Shown here: piece by piece, positions 22,401-35,206 of the stretch
Layout: the number at the start of each line of letters is the position of its first letter
Numbering within the stretch: the stretch's first letter is position 1
Source: Prionace glauca
Taxonomy: Eukaryota; Chordata; Chondrichthyes; Carcharhiniformes; Carcharhinidae
DNA: 64,000 nucleotides
Direction: 5' to 3'
NCBI GenBank assembly: GCA_037974335.1
Contig: CM075760.1
Coordinates: forward strand, 67,199,477 to 67,263,476
Translations under genes and position numbers: made by a program
Notes under the pieces: model-generated
Database searches by the model: none
The model's input: only the letters and a program-made list of their open reading frames with translations
What the model was told of the DNA's origin: nothing

Positions 22401-25400
22401 TCTCTCTCTGTATCTGTGTGTCTCTGTGTATCTGTGTGTGTCTCTCTCTCTATATCAGTGTGTCTCTCTCACTTTCTTTCTGTATCTGTATCTCTCTGGC
22501 TCTCTCTCTCTCTGTATCTGTGTGTGTGTGTGTCTCTCTCTGTGTCTGCGTCTCTCTCTCTCTCTCTTTATCTGTGTATGTCTCTCTCTCTCTGTATCTG
22601 TGTGTGTCTCTCTCTCTGTATCTGTGTGTCTCTCTCTTTCTGTATCTGTGTGTGTCTCTCTCTGTGTATCTGTGTGTGTCTTTCTCTCTCTGTATCTGTG
22701 TGTCTCTGTGTATCTGTGTGTGTCTCTCTCTCTGTATCAGTGTGTCTCTCTCACTTTCTTTCTGTATCTGTATCTCTCTGGCTCTCTCTCTCTCTGTATC
22801 TGTGTGTGTGTGTCTCTCTCTGTGTCTGCGTCTCTCTCTCTCTGTATCTGTGTGTGTCCTCTCTCTCTTTATCTGTGTATGTCTCTCTCTCTCTGTATCT
22901 GTGTGTGTCTCTCTCTCTGTATCTCTGTCTCTCACTCTCTCTGTATCTGTGTCTCTCTCTCTCTGTATTTGTGTGTCTCTCTCTCTGTATCTGTGTGTCT
23001 GTTTCCCTGTATCTGTGTGTGTCTCTCTCTCTGTATCTGTGTTTCTCTCTCTCTCTCTGTATCTGTGTCTCTGTCTCTCTCTGTATCTGTCCCTCTCTCT
23101 CTCTCTCTGTATCTGTGTGTGTCTCTCTCTCTCTGTATCTGTGTGTGTCTCTCTCTCTGTATCTGTGTGTCTCTCTCTCTCTGTATCTGTCTCTCTCTCT
23201 CTGTATCTGTGTGTCTCTCTCTCTGTATCTGTGTGTGTCTCTCTCTGTGTATCTGTCTCTCTCTCTCTCTGTATCTGTGTGTCTCACTCTCTCTCTGTAT
23301 CTGTGTGTGTCTCTCTCTCTGTATCTGTGTGTGTCTCTCTCTCTGTATCTGTGTGTCTCTCTCTCTCTGTATCTGTGTGTGTCTCTCTCTCTCTGTATCT
23401 GTGTCTCTCTCTCTCTGTATCTGTCTGTCTCTCTCTCTCTCTGTATCTGTGTGTCTCTCTCTCTGTATCAGTGTGTCTGTTTCTCTGTATCTGTGTGTGT
23501 CTCTCTCTATGTATCTGTGTTTCTCTCTCTGTCTCTGTATCTGTCTCTCTCTCTCTGTATCTGTGTGTTTTCTCTCTCTCTCTTTCTGTATCTGTATCTC
23601 TCTTGCTCTCTCTCTCTCTCTGTATCTCTGTGTGTCTCTCTCTCTCTGTATCTGTGTGTCTCTCTCTTTCTGTATCTGTGTGTGTCTCTCTCTGTGTATC
23701 TGTGTGTGTCTTTCTCTCTCTGTATCTGTGTGTCTCTGTGTATCTGTGTGTGTCTCTCTCTCTATATCAGTGTGTCTCTCTCACTTTCTTTCTGTATCTG
23801 TATCTCTCTGGCTCTCTCTCTCTCTGTATCTGTGTGTGTGTGTGTCTCTCTCTGTGTCTGCGTCTCTCTCTCTCTCTCTTTATCTGTGTATGTCTCTCTC
23901 TCTCTGTATCTGTGTGTGTCTCTCTCTGTATCTCTCTCTCTCTCTCTGTATCTGTGTCTCTCTCTCTCTGTATCTGTGTGTCTCTCTCTCTGTATCTGTG
24001 TGTCTGTTTCTCTGTATCTGTGTGTGTCTCTCTCTCTGTATCTGTGTTTCTCTCTCTGTATCTGTGTCTCTCTCTCTCTCTGTATCTGTCCCTCTCTCTG
24101 TATCTGTGTGTGTCTCTCTCTCTCTGTATCTGTGTGTGTCTCTCTCTCTGTATCTGTGTGTCTCTCTCTCTCTGTATCTGTCTCTCTCTCTCTCTGTATC
24201 TGTCTGTCTCTCTCTCTCTCTCTGTATCTGTGTGTCTCTCTCTCTGTATCTGTGTGTGTCTCTCTCTCTGTATCTGTCTCTCTCTCTCTGTATCTGTCTC
24301 TCCCTCTCTCTCTCTCTGTATCTGTGTGTCTCTCTCTCTGTATCTGTGTGTCTCTCTCTCTCTGTATCTGTCTCTCTCTCTCTGTATCTGTGTGTCTCTC
24401 TCTCTGTATCTGTGTGTGTCTCTCTCTGTGTATCTGTCTCTCTCTCTCTCTGTATCTGTGTGTCTCACTCTCTCTCTGTATCTGTGTGTCTCTCTCTCTC
24501 TGTATCTGTGTGTGTCTCTCTCTCTCTGTATCTGTCTCTCTCTCTCTCTGTATCTGTCTCTCTCTCTCTCTCTCTGTATCTGTGTGTCTCTCTCTCTGTA
24601 TCAGTGTGTCTGTTTCTCTGTATCTGTGTGTGTCTCTCTCTATGTATCTGTGTTTCTCTCTCTGTCTCTGTATCTGTCTCTCTCTCTCTCTGTATCTGTG
24701 TGTTTTCTCTCTCTCTCTTTCTGTATCTGTATCTCTCTTGCTCTCTCTCTCTCTCTGTATCTCTGTGTGTCTCTCTCTCTCTGTATCTGTGTGTCTCTCT
24801 CTTTCTGTATCTGTGTGTGTCTCTCTCTGTGTATCTGTGTGTGTCTTTCTCTCTCTGTATCTGTGTGTCTCTGTGTATCTGTGTGTGTCTCTCTCTCTAT
24901 ATCAGTGTGTCTCTCTCACTTTCTTTCTGTATCTGTATCTCTCTGGCTCTCTCTCTCTCTGTATCTGTGTGTGTGTGTGTCTCTCTCTGTGTCTGCGTCT
25001 CTCTCTCTCTCTCTTTATCTGTGTATGTCTCTCTCTCTCTGTATCTGTGTGTGTCTCTCTCTGTATCTCTCTCTCTCTCTCTGTATCTGTGTCTCTCTCT
25101 CTCTGTATCTGTGTGTCTCTCTCTCTGTATCTGTGTGTCTGTTTCTCTGTATCTGTGTGTGTCTCTCTCTCTGTATCTGTGTTTCTCTCTCTGTATCTGT
25201 GTGTCTCTCTCTCTCTGTATCTGTCCCTCTCTCTGTATCTGTGTGTGTCTCTCTCTCTCTGTATCTGTGTGTGTCTCTCTCTCTGTATCTGTGTGTCTCT
25301 CTCTCTCTGTATCTGTCTCTCTCTCTCTCTGTATCTGTCTCTCTCTCTCTCTCTCTCTGTATCTGTGTGTCTCTCTCTCTGTATCTGTGTGTGTCTCTCT

Positions 25401-28400
25401 CTCTGTATCTGTCTCTCTCTCTCTGTATCTGTCTCTCCCTCTCTCTCTCTCTGTATCTGTGTGTCTCTCTCTCTGTATCTGTGTGTGTCTCTCTCTCTGT
25501 ATCTGTCTCTCTCTCTCTCTGTATCTGTGTGTCTCACTCTCTGTATCTGTGTGTGTCTCGCTCTCTGTATCTGTGTGTCTCTCTCTCTCTGTATCTGTGT
25601 GTCTCTCTCTTTCTGTATCTGTGTGTGTCTCTCTCTGTGTATCTGTGTGTGTCTTTCTCTCTCTGTATCTGTGTGTCTCTGTGTATCTGTGTGTGTCTCT
25701 CTCTCTATATCAGTGTGTCTCTCTCACTTTCTTTCTGTATCTGTATCTCTCTGGCTCTCTCTCTCTCTGTATCTGTGTGTGTGTGTGTCTCTCTCTGTGT
25801 CTGCGTCTCTCTCTCTCTCTCTTTATCTGTGTATGTCTCTCTCTCTCTGTATCTGTGTGTGTCTCTCTCTGTATCTCTCTCTCTCTCTCTGTATCTGTGT
25901 CTCTCTCTCTCTGTATCTGTGTGTCTCTCTCTCTGTATCTGTGTGTCTGTTTCTCTGTATCTGTGTGTGTCTCTCTCTCTGTATCTGTGTTTCTCTCTCT
26001 GTATCTGTGTCTCTCTCTCTCTCTGTATCTGTCCCTCTCTCTGTATCTGTGTGTGTCTCTCTCTCTCTGTATCTGTGTGTGTCTCTCTCTCTGTATCTGT
26101 GTGTCTCTCTCTCTCTGTATCTGTCTCTCTCTCTCTCTGTATCTGTCTGTCTCTCTCTCTCTCTCTGTATCTGTGTGTCTCTCTCTCTGTATCTGTGTGT
26201 GTCTCTCTCTCTGTATCTGTCTCTCTCTCTCTGTATCTGTCTCTCCCTCTCTCTCTCTCTGTATCTGTGTGTCTCTCTCTCTGTATCTGTGTGTCTCTCT
26301 CTCTCTGTATCTGTCTCTCTCTCTCTGTATCTGTGTGTCTCTCTCTCTGTATCTGTGTGTGTCTCTCTCTGTGTATCTGTCTCTCTCTCTCTCTGTATCT
26401 GTGTGTCTCACTCTCTCTCTGTATCTGTGTGTCTCTCTCTCTCTGTATCTGTGTGTGTCTCTCTCTCTCTGTATCTGTCTCTCTCTCTCTCTGTATCTGT
26501 CTCTCTCTCTCTCTCTCTGTATCTGTGTGTCTCTCTCTCTGTATCAGTGTGTCTGTTTCTCTGTATCTGTGTGTGTCTCTCTCTATGTATCTGTGTTTCT
26601 CTCTCTGTCTCTGTATCTGTCTCTCTCTCTCTCTGTATCTGTGTGTTTTCTCTCTCTCTCTTTCTGTATCTGTATCTCTCTTGCTCTCTCTCTCTCTCTG
26701 TATCTCTGTGTGTCTCTCTCTCTCTGTATCTGTGTGTCTCTCTCTTTCTGTATCTGTGTGTGTCTCTCTCTGTGTATCTGTGTGTGTCTTTCTCTCTCTG
26801 TATCTGTGTGTCTCTGTGTATCTGTGTGTGTCTCTCTCTCTATATCAGTGTGTCTCTCTCACTTTCTTTCTGTATCTGTATCTCTCTGGCTCTCTCTCTC
26901 TCTGTATCTGTGTGTGTGTGTGTCTCTCTCTGTGTCTGCGTCTCTCTCTCTCTCTCTTTATCTGTGTATGTCTCTCTCTCTCTGTATCTGTGTGTGTCTC
27001 TCTCTGTATCTCTCTCTCTCTCTCTGTATCTGTGTCTCTCTCTCTCTGTATCTGTGTGTCTCTCTCTCTGTATCTGTGTGTCTGTTTCTCTGTATCTGTG
27101 TGTGTCTCTCTCTCTGTATCTGTGTTTCTCTCTCTGTATCTGTGTGTCTGTTTCTCTGTATCTGTGTGTGTCTCTCTCTCTGTATCTGTGTTTCTCTCTC
27201 TCTCTCTGTATCTGTGTCTCTGTCTCTCTCTGTATCTGTCCCTCTCTCTCTCTCTCTGTATCTGTGTGTGTCTCTCTCTCTCTGTATCTGTGTGTGTCTC
27301 TCTCTCTGTATCTGTGTGTCTCTCTCTCTCTGTATCTGTCTCTCTCTCTCTGTATCTGTGTGTCTCTCTCTCTGTATCTGTGTGTGTCTCTCTCTGTGTA
27401 TCTGTCTCTCTCTCTCTCTGTATCTGTGTGTCTCACTCTCTCTCTGTATCTGTGTGTGTCTCTCTCTCTGTATCTGTGTGTGTCTCTCTCTCTGTATCTG
27501 TGTGTCTCTCTCTCTCTGTATCTGTGTGTGTCTCTCTCTCTCTGTATCTGTCTCTCTCTCTCTCTGTATCTGTCTCTCTCTCTCTCTCTCTGTATCTGTG
27601 TGTCTCTCTCTCTGTATCAGTGTGTCTGTTTCTCTGTATCTGTGTGTGTCTCTCTCTATGTATCTGTGTTTCTCTCTCTGTCTCTGTATCTGTCGCTCTC
27701 TCTCTCTGTATCTGTGTGTTTTCTCTCTCTTTCTTTCTGTATCTGTATCTCTCTGGCTCTCTCTCTCTCTCTGTATCTGTGTGTGTGTCTCTCTCTCTGT
27801 ATCTGTGTGTGTCTCTCTCTCTGTATCTGTCTCTCTCTCTCTCTGTATCTGTCTCTCTCTCTCTCTCTCTGTATCTGTGTGTCTCTCTCTCTGTATCTGT
27901 GTGTCTGTTTCTCTGTATCTGTGTGTGTCTCTCTGTCTGTATCTGTGTTTCTCTCTCTCTCTCTGTATCTGTCTCTCTCTCTCTCTGTATCTGTGTGTTT
28001 TCTCTCTCTCTCTTTCTGTATCTGTATCTCTCTTGCTCTCTCTCTCTCTCTGTATCTCTGTGTGTCTCTCTCTCTCTGTATCTGTGTGTCTCTCTCTTTC
28101 TGTATCTGTGTGTGTCTCTCTCTCCGTATCTGTGTGTGTTTCTCTCTCTGTATCTGTGTGTCTCTGTGTATCTGTGTGTGTCTCTCTCTCTATATCAGTG
28201 TGTCTCTCTCACTTTCTTTCTGTATCTGTATCTCTCTGGCTCTCTCTCTCTCTGTATCTGTGTGTGTGTGTGTCTCTCTCTGTGTCTGCGTCTCTCTCTC
28301 TCTCTCTTTATCTGTGTATGTCTCTCTCTCTCTGTATCTGTGTGTGTCTCTCTCTCTGTATCTGTGTGTCTCTCTCTTTCTGTATCTGTGTGTGTCTCTC

Positions 28401-31350
28401 TCTGTGTATCTGTGTGTGTCTTTCTCTCTCTGTATCTGTGTGTCTCTGTGTATCTGTGTGTGTCTCTCTCTCTGTATCAGTGTGTCTCTCTCACTTTCTT
28501 TCTGTATCTGTATCTCTCTGGCTCTCTCTCTCTCTGTATCTGTGTGTGTGTGTCTCTCTCTGTGTCTGCGTCTCTCTCTCTCTGTATCTGTGTGTGTCCT
28601 CTCTCTCTTTATCTGTGTATGTCTCTCTCTCTCTGTATCTGTGTGTGTCTCTCTCTCTGTATCTCTGTCTCTCACTCTCTCTGTATCTGTGTCTCTCTCT
28701 CTCTGTATTTGTGTGTCTCTCTCTCTGTATCTGTGTGTCTGTTTCCCTGTATCTGTGTGTGTCTCTCTCTCTGTATCTGTGTTTCTCTCTCTCTCTCTGT
28801 ATCTGTGTCTCTGTCTCTCTCTGTATCTGTCCCTCTCTCTCTCTCTCTGTATCTGTGTGTGTCTCTCTCTCTCTGTATCTGTGTGTGTCTCTCTCTCTGT
28901 ATCTGTGTGTCTCTCTCTCTCTGTATCTGTCTCTCTCTCTCTGTATCTGTGTGTCTCTCTCTCTGTATCTGTGTGTGTCTCTCTCTGTGTATCTGTCTCT
29001 CTCTCTCTCTGTATCTGTGTGTCTCACTCTCTCTCTGTATCTGTGTGTGTCTCTCTCTCTGTATCTGTGTGTGTCTCTCTCTCTGTATCTGTGTGTCTCT
29101 CTCTCTCTGTATCTGTGTGTGTCTCTCTCTCTCTGTATCTGTGTCTCTCTCTCTCTGTATCTGTCTGTCTCTCTCTCTCTCTGTATCTGTGTGTCTCTCT
29201 CTCTGTATCAGTGTGTCTGTTTCTCTGTATCTGTGTGTGTCTCTCTCTATGTATCTGTGTTTCTCTCTCTGTCTCTGTATCTGTCTCTCTCTCTCTGTAT
29301 CTGTGTGTTTTCTCTCTCTCTCTTTCTGTATCTGTATCTCTCTTGCTCTCTCTCTCTCTCTGTATCTCTGTGTGTCTCTCTCTCTCTGTATCTGTGTGTC
29401 TCTCTCTTTCTGTATCTGTGTGTGTCTCTCTCTGTGTATCTGTGTGTGTCTTTCTCTCTCTGTATCTGTGTGTCTCTGTGTATCTGTGTGTGTCTCTCTC
29501 TCTATATCAGTGTGTCTCTCTCACTTTCTTTCTGTATCTGTATCTCTCTGGCTCTCTCTCTCTCTGTATCTGTGTGTGTGTGTGTCTCTCTCTGTGTCTG
29601 CGTCTCTCTCTCTCTCTCTTTATCTGTGTATGTCTCTCTCTCTCTGTATCTGTGTGTGTCTCTCTCTGTATCTCTCTCTCTCTCTCTGTATCTGTGTCTC
29701 TCTCTCTCTGTATCTGTGTGTCTCTCTCTCTGTATCTGTGTGTCTGTTTCTCTGTATCTGTGTGTGTCTCTCTCTCTGTATCTGTGTTTCTCTCTCTGTA
29801 TCTGTGTCTCTCTCTCTCTCTGTATCTGTCCCTCTCTCTGTATCTGTGTGTGTCTCTCTCTCTCTGTATCTGTGTGTGTCTCTCTCTCTGTATCTGTGTG
29901 TCTCTCTCTCTCTGTATCTGTCTCTCTCTCTCTCTGTATCTGTCTGTCTCTCTCTCTCTCTCTGTATCTGTGTGTCTCTCTCTCTGTATCTGTGTGTGTC
30001 TCTCTCTCTGTATCTGTCTCTCTCTCTCTGTATCTGTCTCTCCCTCTCTCTCTCTCTGTATCTGTGTGTCTCTCTCTCTGTATCTGTGTGTCTCTCTCTC
30101 TCTGTATCTGTCTCTCTCTCTCTGTATCTGTGTGTCTCTCTCTCTGTATCTGTGTGTGTCTCTCTCTGTGTATCTGTCTCTCTCTCTCTCTGTATCTGTG
30201 TGTCTCACTCTCTCTCTGTATCTGTGTGTCTCTCTCTCTCTGTATCTGTGTGTGTCTCTCTCTCTCTGTATCTGTCTCTCTCTCTCTCTGTATCTGTCTC
30301 TCTCTCTCTCTCTCTGTATCTGTGTGTCTCTCTCTCTGTATCAGTGTGTCTGTTTCTCTGTATCTGTGTGTGTCTCTCTCTATGTATCTGTGTTTCTCTC
30401 TCTGTCTCTGTATCTGTCTCTCTCTCTCTCTGTATCTGTGTGTTTTCTCTCTCTCTCTTTCTGTATCTGTATCTCTCTTGCTCTCTCTCTCTCTCTGTAT
30501 CTCTGTGTGTCTCTCTCTCTCTGTATCTGTGTGTCTCTCTCTTTCTGTATCTGTGTGTGTCTCTCTCTGTGTATCTGTGTGTGTCTTTCTCTCTCTGTAT
30601 CTGTGTGTCTCTGTGTATCTGTGTGTGTCTCTCTCTCTATATCAGTGTGTCTCTCTCACTTTCTTTCTGTATCTGTATCTCTCTGGCTCTCTCTCTCTCT
30701 GTATCTGTGTGTGTGTGTGTCTCTCTCTGTGTCTGCGTCTCTCTCTCTCTCTCTTTATCTGTGTATGTCTCTCTCTCTCTGTATCTGTGTGTGTCTCTCT
30801 CTGTATCTCTCTCTCTCTCTCTGTATCTGTGTCTCTCTCTCTCTGTATCTGTGTGTCTCTCTCTCTGTATCTGTGTGTCTGTTTCTCTGTATCTGTGTGT
30901 GTCTCTCTCTCTGTATCTGTGTTTCTCTCTCTGTATCTGTGTGTCTCTCTCTCTCTGTATCTGTCCCTCTCTCTGTATCTGTGTGTGTCTCTCTCTCTCT
31001 GTATCTGTGTGTGTCTCTCTCTCTGTATCTGTGTGTCTCTCTCTCTCTGTATCTGTCTCTCTCTCTCTCTGTATCTGTCTCTCTCTCTCTCTCTCTCTGT
31101 ATCTGTGTGTCTCTCTCTCTGTATCTGTGTGTGTCTCTCTCTCTGTATCTGTCTCTCTCTCTCTGTATCTGTCTCTCCCTCTCTCTCTCTCTGTATCTGT
31201 GTGTCTCTCTCTCTGTATCTGTGTGTGTCTCTCTCTCTGTATCTGTCTCTCTCTCTCTCTGTATCTGTGTGTCTCACTCTCTGTATCTGTGTGTGTCTCG
31301 CTCTCTGTATCTGTGTGTCTCTCTCTCTCTGTATCTGTGTGTCTCTGTAT
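7471..31350. repeat. CT/TG-rich tandem array B with nested internal duplications
   Basis: About 23.9 kb of GTATCTG-core units. A transitional zone (7471-8880) contains rarer variants such as GTGTTTTTTCTGTC and TTCCACGTCTGTG, which recur at about 35.8, 41.5 and 51.2 kb. Two large tandem duplications are visible. About 10.4-15.1 kb matches 15.2-19.9 kb (offset 4.80-4.85 kb). About 22.0-25.6 kb matches 27.8-31.35 kb (offset 5,740 bp), with a further partial copy at 25.7-26.4 kb (offset 1,943 bp from 23.77 kb). Stretches of hundreds of bases are identical between copies. The array ends precisely at the spacer at 31351. Confidence 0.93.
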
Positions 31351-32000
31351 TCCAAAATTGCCCCTTAATGTCCCAAGTTATGAAGGTTGGGGGGATTGTC
31401 CATGCTAAATGACTCCAGAGATGGAGAGACAGGGACACAGGGGAGCCCGAAACGCTACAGAAACAGGAGAAAGGTTTGAAAATGGAGGAATGTTTCTTAT
31501 CCATCTATAAAAATAACCCACTCTGACAGCAGTTCCATTTCACACTCTCTGCTCAGTCCTGTGTTGGGGGGGGGTTTAGTGTGGGATCAATGTTTGCTTT
31601 TCCCAAACCGCAGTGAGATTCCCAACAAGGACAAGAGGTTTCAGTGTTTAAAAATGTAAAGATTACAACATCAAAGCAGACAGAGAGTGATGAGACCTCA
31701 CACCTTCAATGTAGTGATTCCCCCAATCTTTCCTTTTGTATATTGCTACCTTCCTCTGTCTGAAGTATTGGAGACGTAGACATGACTGAAATAATTCAAT
31801 CTCTCGGGACAATCCCTGTAAACAGCTTCTGGAAACAAATTGACACTTTAATCACCCAAAAAGCTGAATCTCCATTCAAACATCTCCCTCCGCATATCCT
31901 TGTAAATGTAAAGATAATTCCCATTTCCCCAAAGCAGGAAGATATGGAATGGAATCACCTGAACCTCTCTATCAAAGATAGAAAGTTTCTTTTCTATAAA
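31351..32000. repeat. Non-repetitive spacer block of the macrosatellite, copy 2
   Basis: Second copy of the 4440-5088 block. It differs from copies 1 and 3 by a handful of private substitutions (for example GGATCAATG for GGATCAGTG and AATCACCTG for AATCGCCTG), making it the most divergent of the three. A short open frame at 31782-32036 exists only because of such changes and is not conserved. Confidence 0.85.
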
Positions 32001-32268
32001 GTTTATTTATTAGTGTCACAAGTAGGTTCACATTAACACTGGAATAAAGTTACTGTGAAAATCCCCTAGTCCCCACACTCCGGCACCTGTTCGGGTTACA
32101 CTGAGGGAGAATTTAGCACAGTCAATACACCCTAACCAGCACATCTTTCAGATTGTGGGAGGAAACCGGAACACCCAGAGGAAACCCACCCAGACACGGG
32201 GAGAACATACAGACTCCACTCAGACAGTGACCCAAGCTGGGAATCGAACCCAGGTCCCTGGAGCTGTG
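32001..32268 (-). mobile_element. tRNA-derived SINE, 5'-truncated, macrosatellite copy 2
   Basis: Same element and breakpoints as 5089-5356. The B box is preserved on the - strand, and the tail is GACACTAATAAATAAAC. Confidence 0.8.
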
Positions 32269-32272
32269 TACA

Positions 32273-32316
32273 CAAGAACATAAGAAATAGGAGCAGGAGT
32301 AGGCCATCTAGCCCTT
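32273..32316 (-). mobile_element. LINE 3'-tail remnant, copy 2 (longest version)
   Basis: Same tail as 5361-5387 but extending through GTAGGCCATCTAGCCCTT, as expected for the complete element end. This is probably the ancestral state of the unit. Confidence 0.65.
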
Positions 32317-33512
32317 CGCGCACACACACACACAAAGAGAGAAACACACACACACAAAGAGAGAAACACACACACACAAAGAGAGAAACACACACGCACA
32401 AAGAGAGAAACACACACGCACAAAGAGAGAAACACACACACACACTCACAGACACATACAAAGAGAGAAACACAGATACACACAAAGAGAGAAACACACA
32501 CACACAAAGAGAGAAACACACACACACAAAGAGAGAAACACACACGCACAAAGAGAGAAACACACACACACAAAGAGAGAAACACACACACACAAAGACA
32601 GAAACACACACATCCAAAGAGAGAAACATACACGCACAAAGAGAGAAAAAACACACACACACACAAAGAGAGAAACACACACACAGACACTCACAAACAC
32701 ATACAAAGAGAGAAACACAGATAAATACAAAGAAAGAAACACACACACACACGCACAAAGACAGAAAGACACACACAGAGCAACACACACACAAGGAAAT
32801 ACAAACACAGACAAAGAGAGAAACACACACACCCAAAGAGAGAAACACACACGCATAAAGAGAGAAAAAACACACACACACACAAGAGAGAATAACACAC
32901 ACAGAGCAACACACACACAAAGAGAGAAACACACACACACACAAAGAGAGAAGCGCGCGCACACACACGGAGAAATACACACGCAAAGAGAGAAACACAC
33001 ACACAGAAACACACACACACAAAGAGAGAAACACACACACACAGAAACACACACACACACAAAGAGAGAAATACACACACACAGAAACACTCACACACAA
33101 AGAGAAAAACACACAAACATAAAGAGAGAGACACACACACATACAGACAGAGAAACACACACACGCACACACACACAAGGAGAGAAGCACAACCACACAC
33201 ACACAGAAAAACACACACCACAAAGAGAGAAACACACACACAAACAGAGCGAGAGAAAGAGAAACACATGCACACACACACACACACAGAAATACAAACA
33301 CACACACAGAAACACACACAAAGAGAGAAACACACACACAAAGACACACAGGAACACACTCATATACAAAGAGAGAAACACACACACAGAGAAACATAGA
33401 GAAACACACACACCAAGAAACACGCACACGTACACTGAAACACACACACATACACAGAAATACACACACACAAAACACATGCACTGAAAGAGGGAAACAC
33501 ACACACACACAC
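32317..33512. repeat. CA/GAGA-rich array, copy 2 (left inverted arm)
   Basis: Same motif family as 5388-6383 but about 200 bp longer; it starts with CGCGCACACACACA. Confidence 0.9.
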
Positions 33513-33843
33513 GTCAATACCTTGTATCAAAGGTAGGGGAGTCTAAAACTAGAGGGGATAGGTTTAAGGTGAGAGGGGAGAGATACAAAAGTGTCCAGAG
33601 GGACAATTTTTCCACCCAGAGGGTGGTGAGTGTCTGGAACAAGCTGCCAGAGGTAATAGTAGAGAGGGATACAATCTTGTCTTCTAAAAAATATTGAGAT
33701 AGTTCCATGGGTGCAATGGGTACAGAGGGATATGGGCCAAATGTGGGCCATTGGGATTAGCTTAGGAGTTAAAAAAGGGGCAGCATGGTCAAGTGGGGCC
33801 GAAGGGCCTGTTTCCATGCTGTAAACCTCTGTGACTTTATGAC
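33513..33843 (+). mobile_element. CR1-type LINE 3' end, copy 2
   Basis: Equivalent of 6384-6714. Two CpG sites of copy 1 read TG or CA here (ATTGAGAT for ATCGAGAC, GTGCAATG for GTGCGATG), consistent with methylated-cytosine decay. The tail TGTGACTTTATGAC is preserved. Confidence 0.85.
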
Positions 33844-34041
33844 TTACCCTCTCGCTCCCTCTGGTCTCTCTGCCTTCTCTCCTCACCACATTTCTCTATC
33901 CTGTCTCTCACCAAACCAAACAACATCCTTGTAAATCTCCTCTGTACCCTCTCAATAGCTTCTACATCTTTCCTATAGTGAGGCAACCAGAACTGCGCAC
34001 AATACTCTAAATGAGGCCTGACAAGGGTCTTATAAAGTTGC
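33844..34041 (-). mobile_element. CR1-type LINE internal fragment, inverted, copy 2
   Basis: Equivalent of 6715-6912, with the same LYKTLVRPHLEYC-type translation on the - strand and the same junction to the + strand CR1 tail. Confidence 0.8.
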
Positions 34042-34600
34042 TCTGTGTATGTGTGTGTTTCTCGCTCTGTGTGTGTTCTCGCTTTGTGTGTGTGTTTCTC
34101 TTTTTCTGTTTGTGTGTTTTTCTCTTTGGGTGTTTGTGTGTTTTTCTCTTTGTGACTGTGTGTGTTTCTGTGTGTGTGTGTGTGTCTGCGTGTGGGTTGC
34201 TCTGTGCGTGTATGTGTTTCTCACTCTGTGTATGATTCTCACTTTGTGTGTGTGTGTTTCTCTCTTTGTGTTTGTGTGTTTCTCTCTTTGGGTGTGTGTG
34301 TTTCTCTCTTTGGGTGTGTGTGTTTCTCTCTTCATGCATGTGTGTGTTTCTGTGTGTGTGTTTCTCTCTTTGCGTGTGTGTGTGTTTCTCTCTTTGCGTG
34401 TGTGTGTTTCGCTCTTTGTGACTGTATGTGTTTCTGTGTGTGTGTGCGTGTGTTGCTCTGTACATTTGTGTGTTTCTCTCTTTGTGTGTGCGTGTGTTTC
34501 TCTCTTTGTGTGTGTGTTTTTGTCTTTGTGTGTGTGTTTCTGTGTGTGTGTGTGTGTGTTTCTGTGTGTATGAGTGTTTATCTCTTTGTGTGTGTGTGTG
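34042..34600. repeat. TG/TTTCTC-rich array, copy 2 (right inverted arm)
   Basis: Equivalent of 6913-7470, with small length changes in the TG runs. Confidence 0.9.
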
Positions 34601-35175
34601 TCTCTCTCTGTCTCTCATTCTGCTTCTCTCTCTCTGTGTCTCTGTATCTGCGAGTGTGTGTGTGTCTCTCTCTGCGTCTCTGTGTGTGCCTCACTGTATC
34701 TGTGTGTGTGTCTCTCTCTCACTCTATCTGTATGTCTCTCTGTCTGTATCTGTTGTGTCTATCTCTCGCTGCATCTGTGTGTGTGTGTCTCTCTCTCTCT
34801 GTATCTCTCTATCCCTCTCTCTCTGTATCTGTGTGTCTCTGTCTCTCTGTATCTGTGTGTGTCTCTCTCTGTATCTGTGTCTGTCTCTCTCTTTGTATCT
34901 GTGTGTCTCTCACTCTATCTGTATGTGTCCATCTCACTGTATCTGTCTCTGTCTCTTTCTTTCTCTCTGTCTCTCCCTGTCTCTCTCTCTCTCTGTCTGT
35001 CTTTCTCTGTCTGTCTATGTATGACACTCTCTCTCTGCATCTCTCTCTTTCACTCTCTGTGTCTCACTCTGTCTCTTTCTCTCTCGCTGGGTGGGTATCT
35101 CTCTGTCTCTGGGTGTGTGTGTGTCTCTCTGTCTCTCTGTTTATCTGTTTCTCTCTCTGTATCTGCGTCTCTCTA

Positions 35176-35206
<31 letters not shown>

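Noticed and set aside
1-31350. CRISPR-like or other spaced-repeat array
   Set aside because: There are no unique spacers between constant repeats; units vary continuously in length and the context is vertebrate.
17491-31368. 4,625-codon open reading frame and similar giant frames on the + strand
   Set aside because: Compositional: the array has almost no stop codons, all three frames are open, and the peptide is a monotonous S/L/C/V/Y repeat following the DNA period.
31782-32036. 84-residue frame in the spacer of copy 2
   Set aside because: It is not open in copies 1 and 3, where the ATG is absent; no family resemblance.
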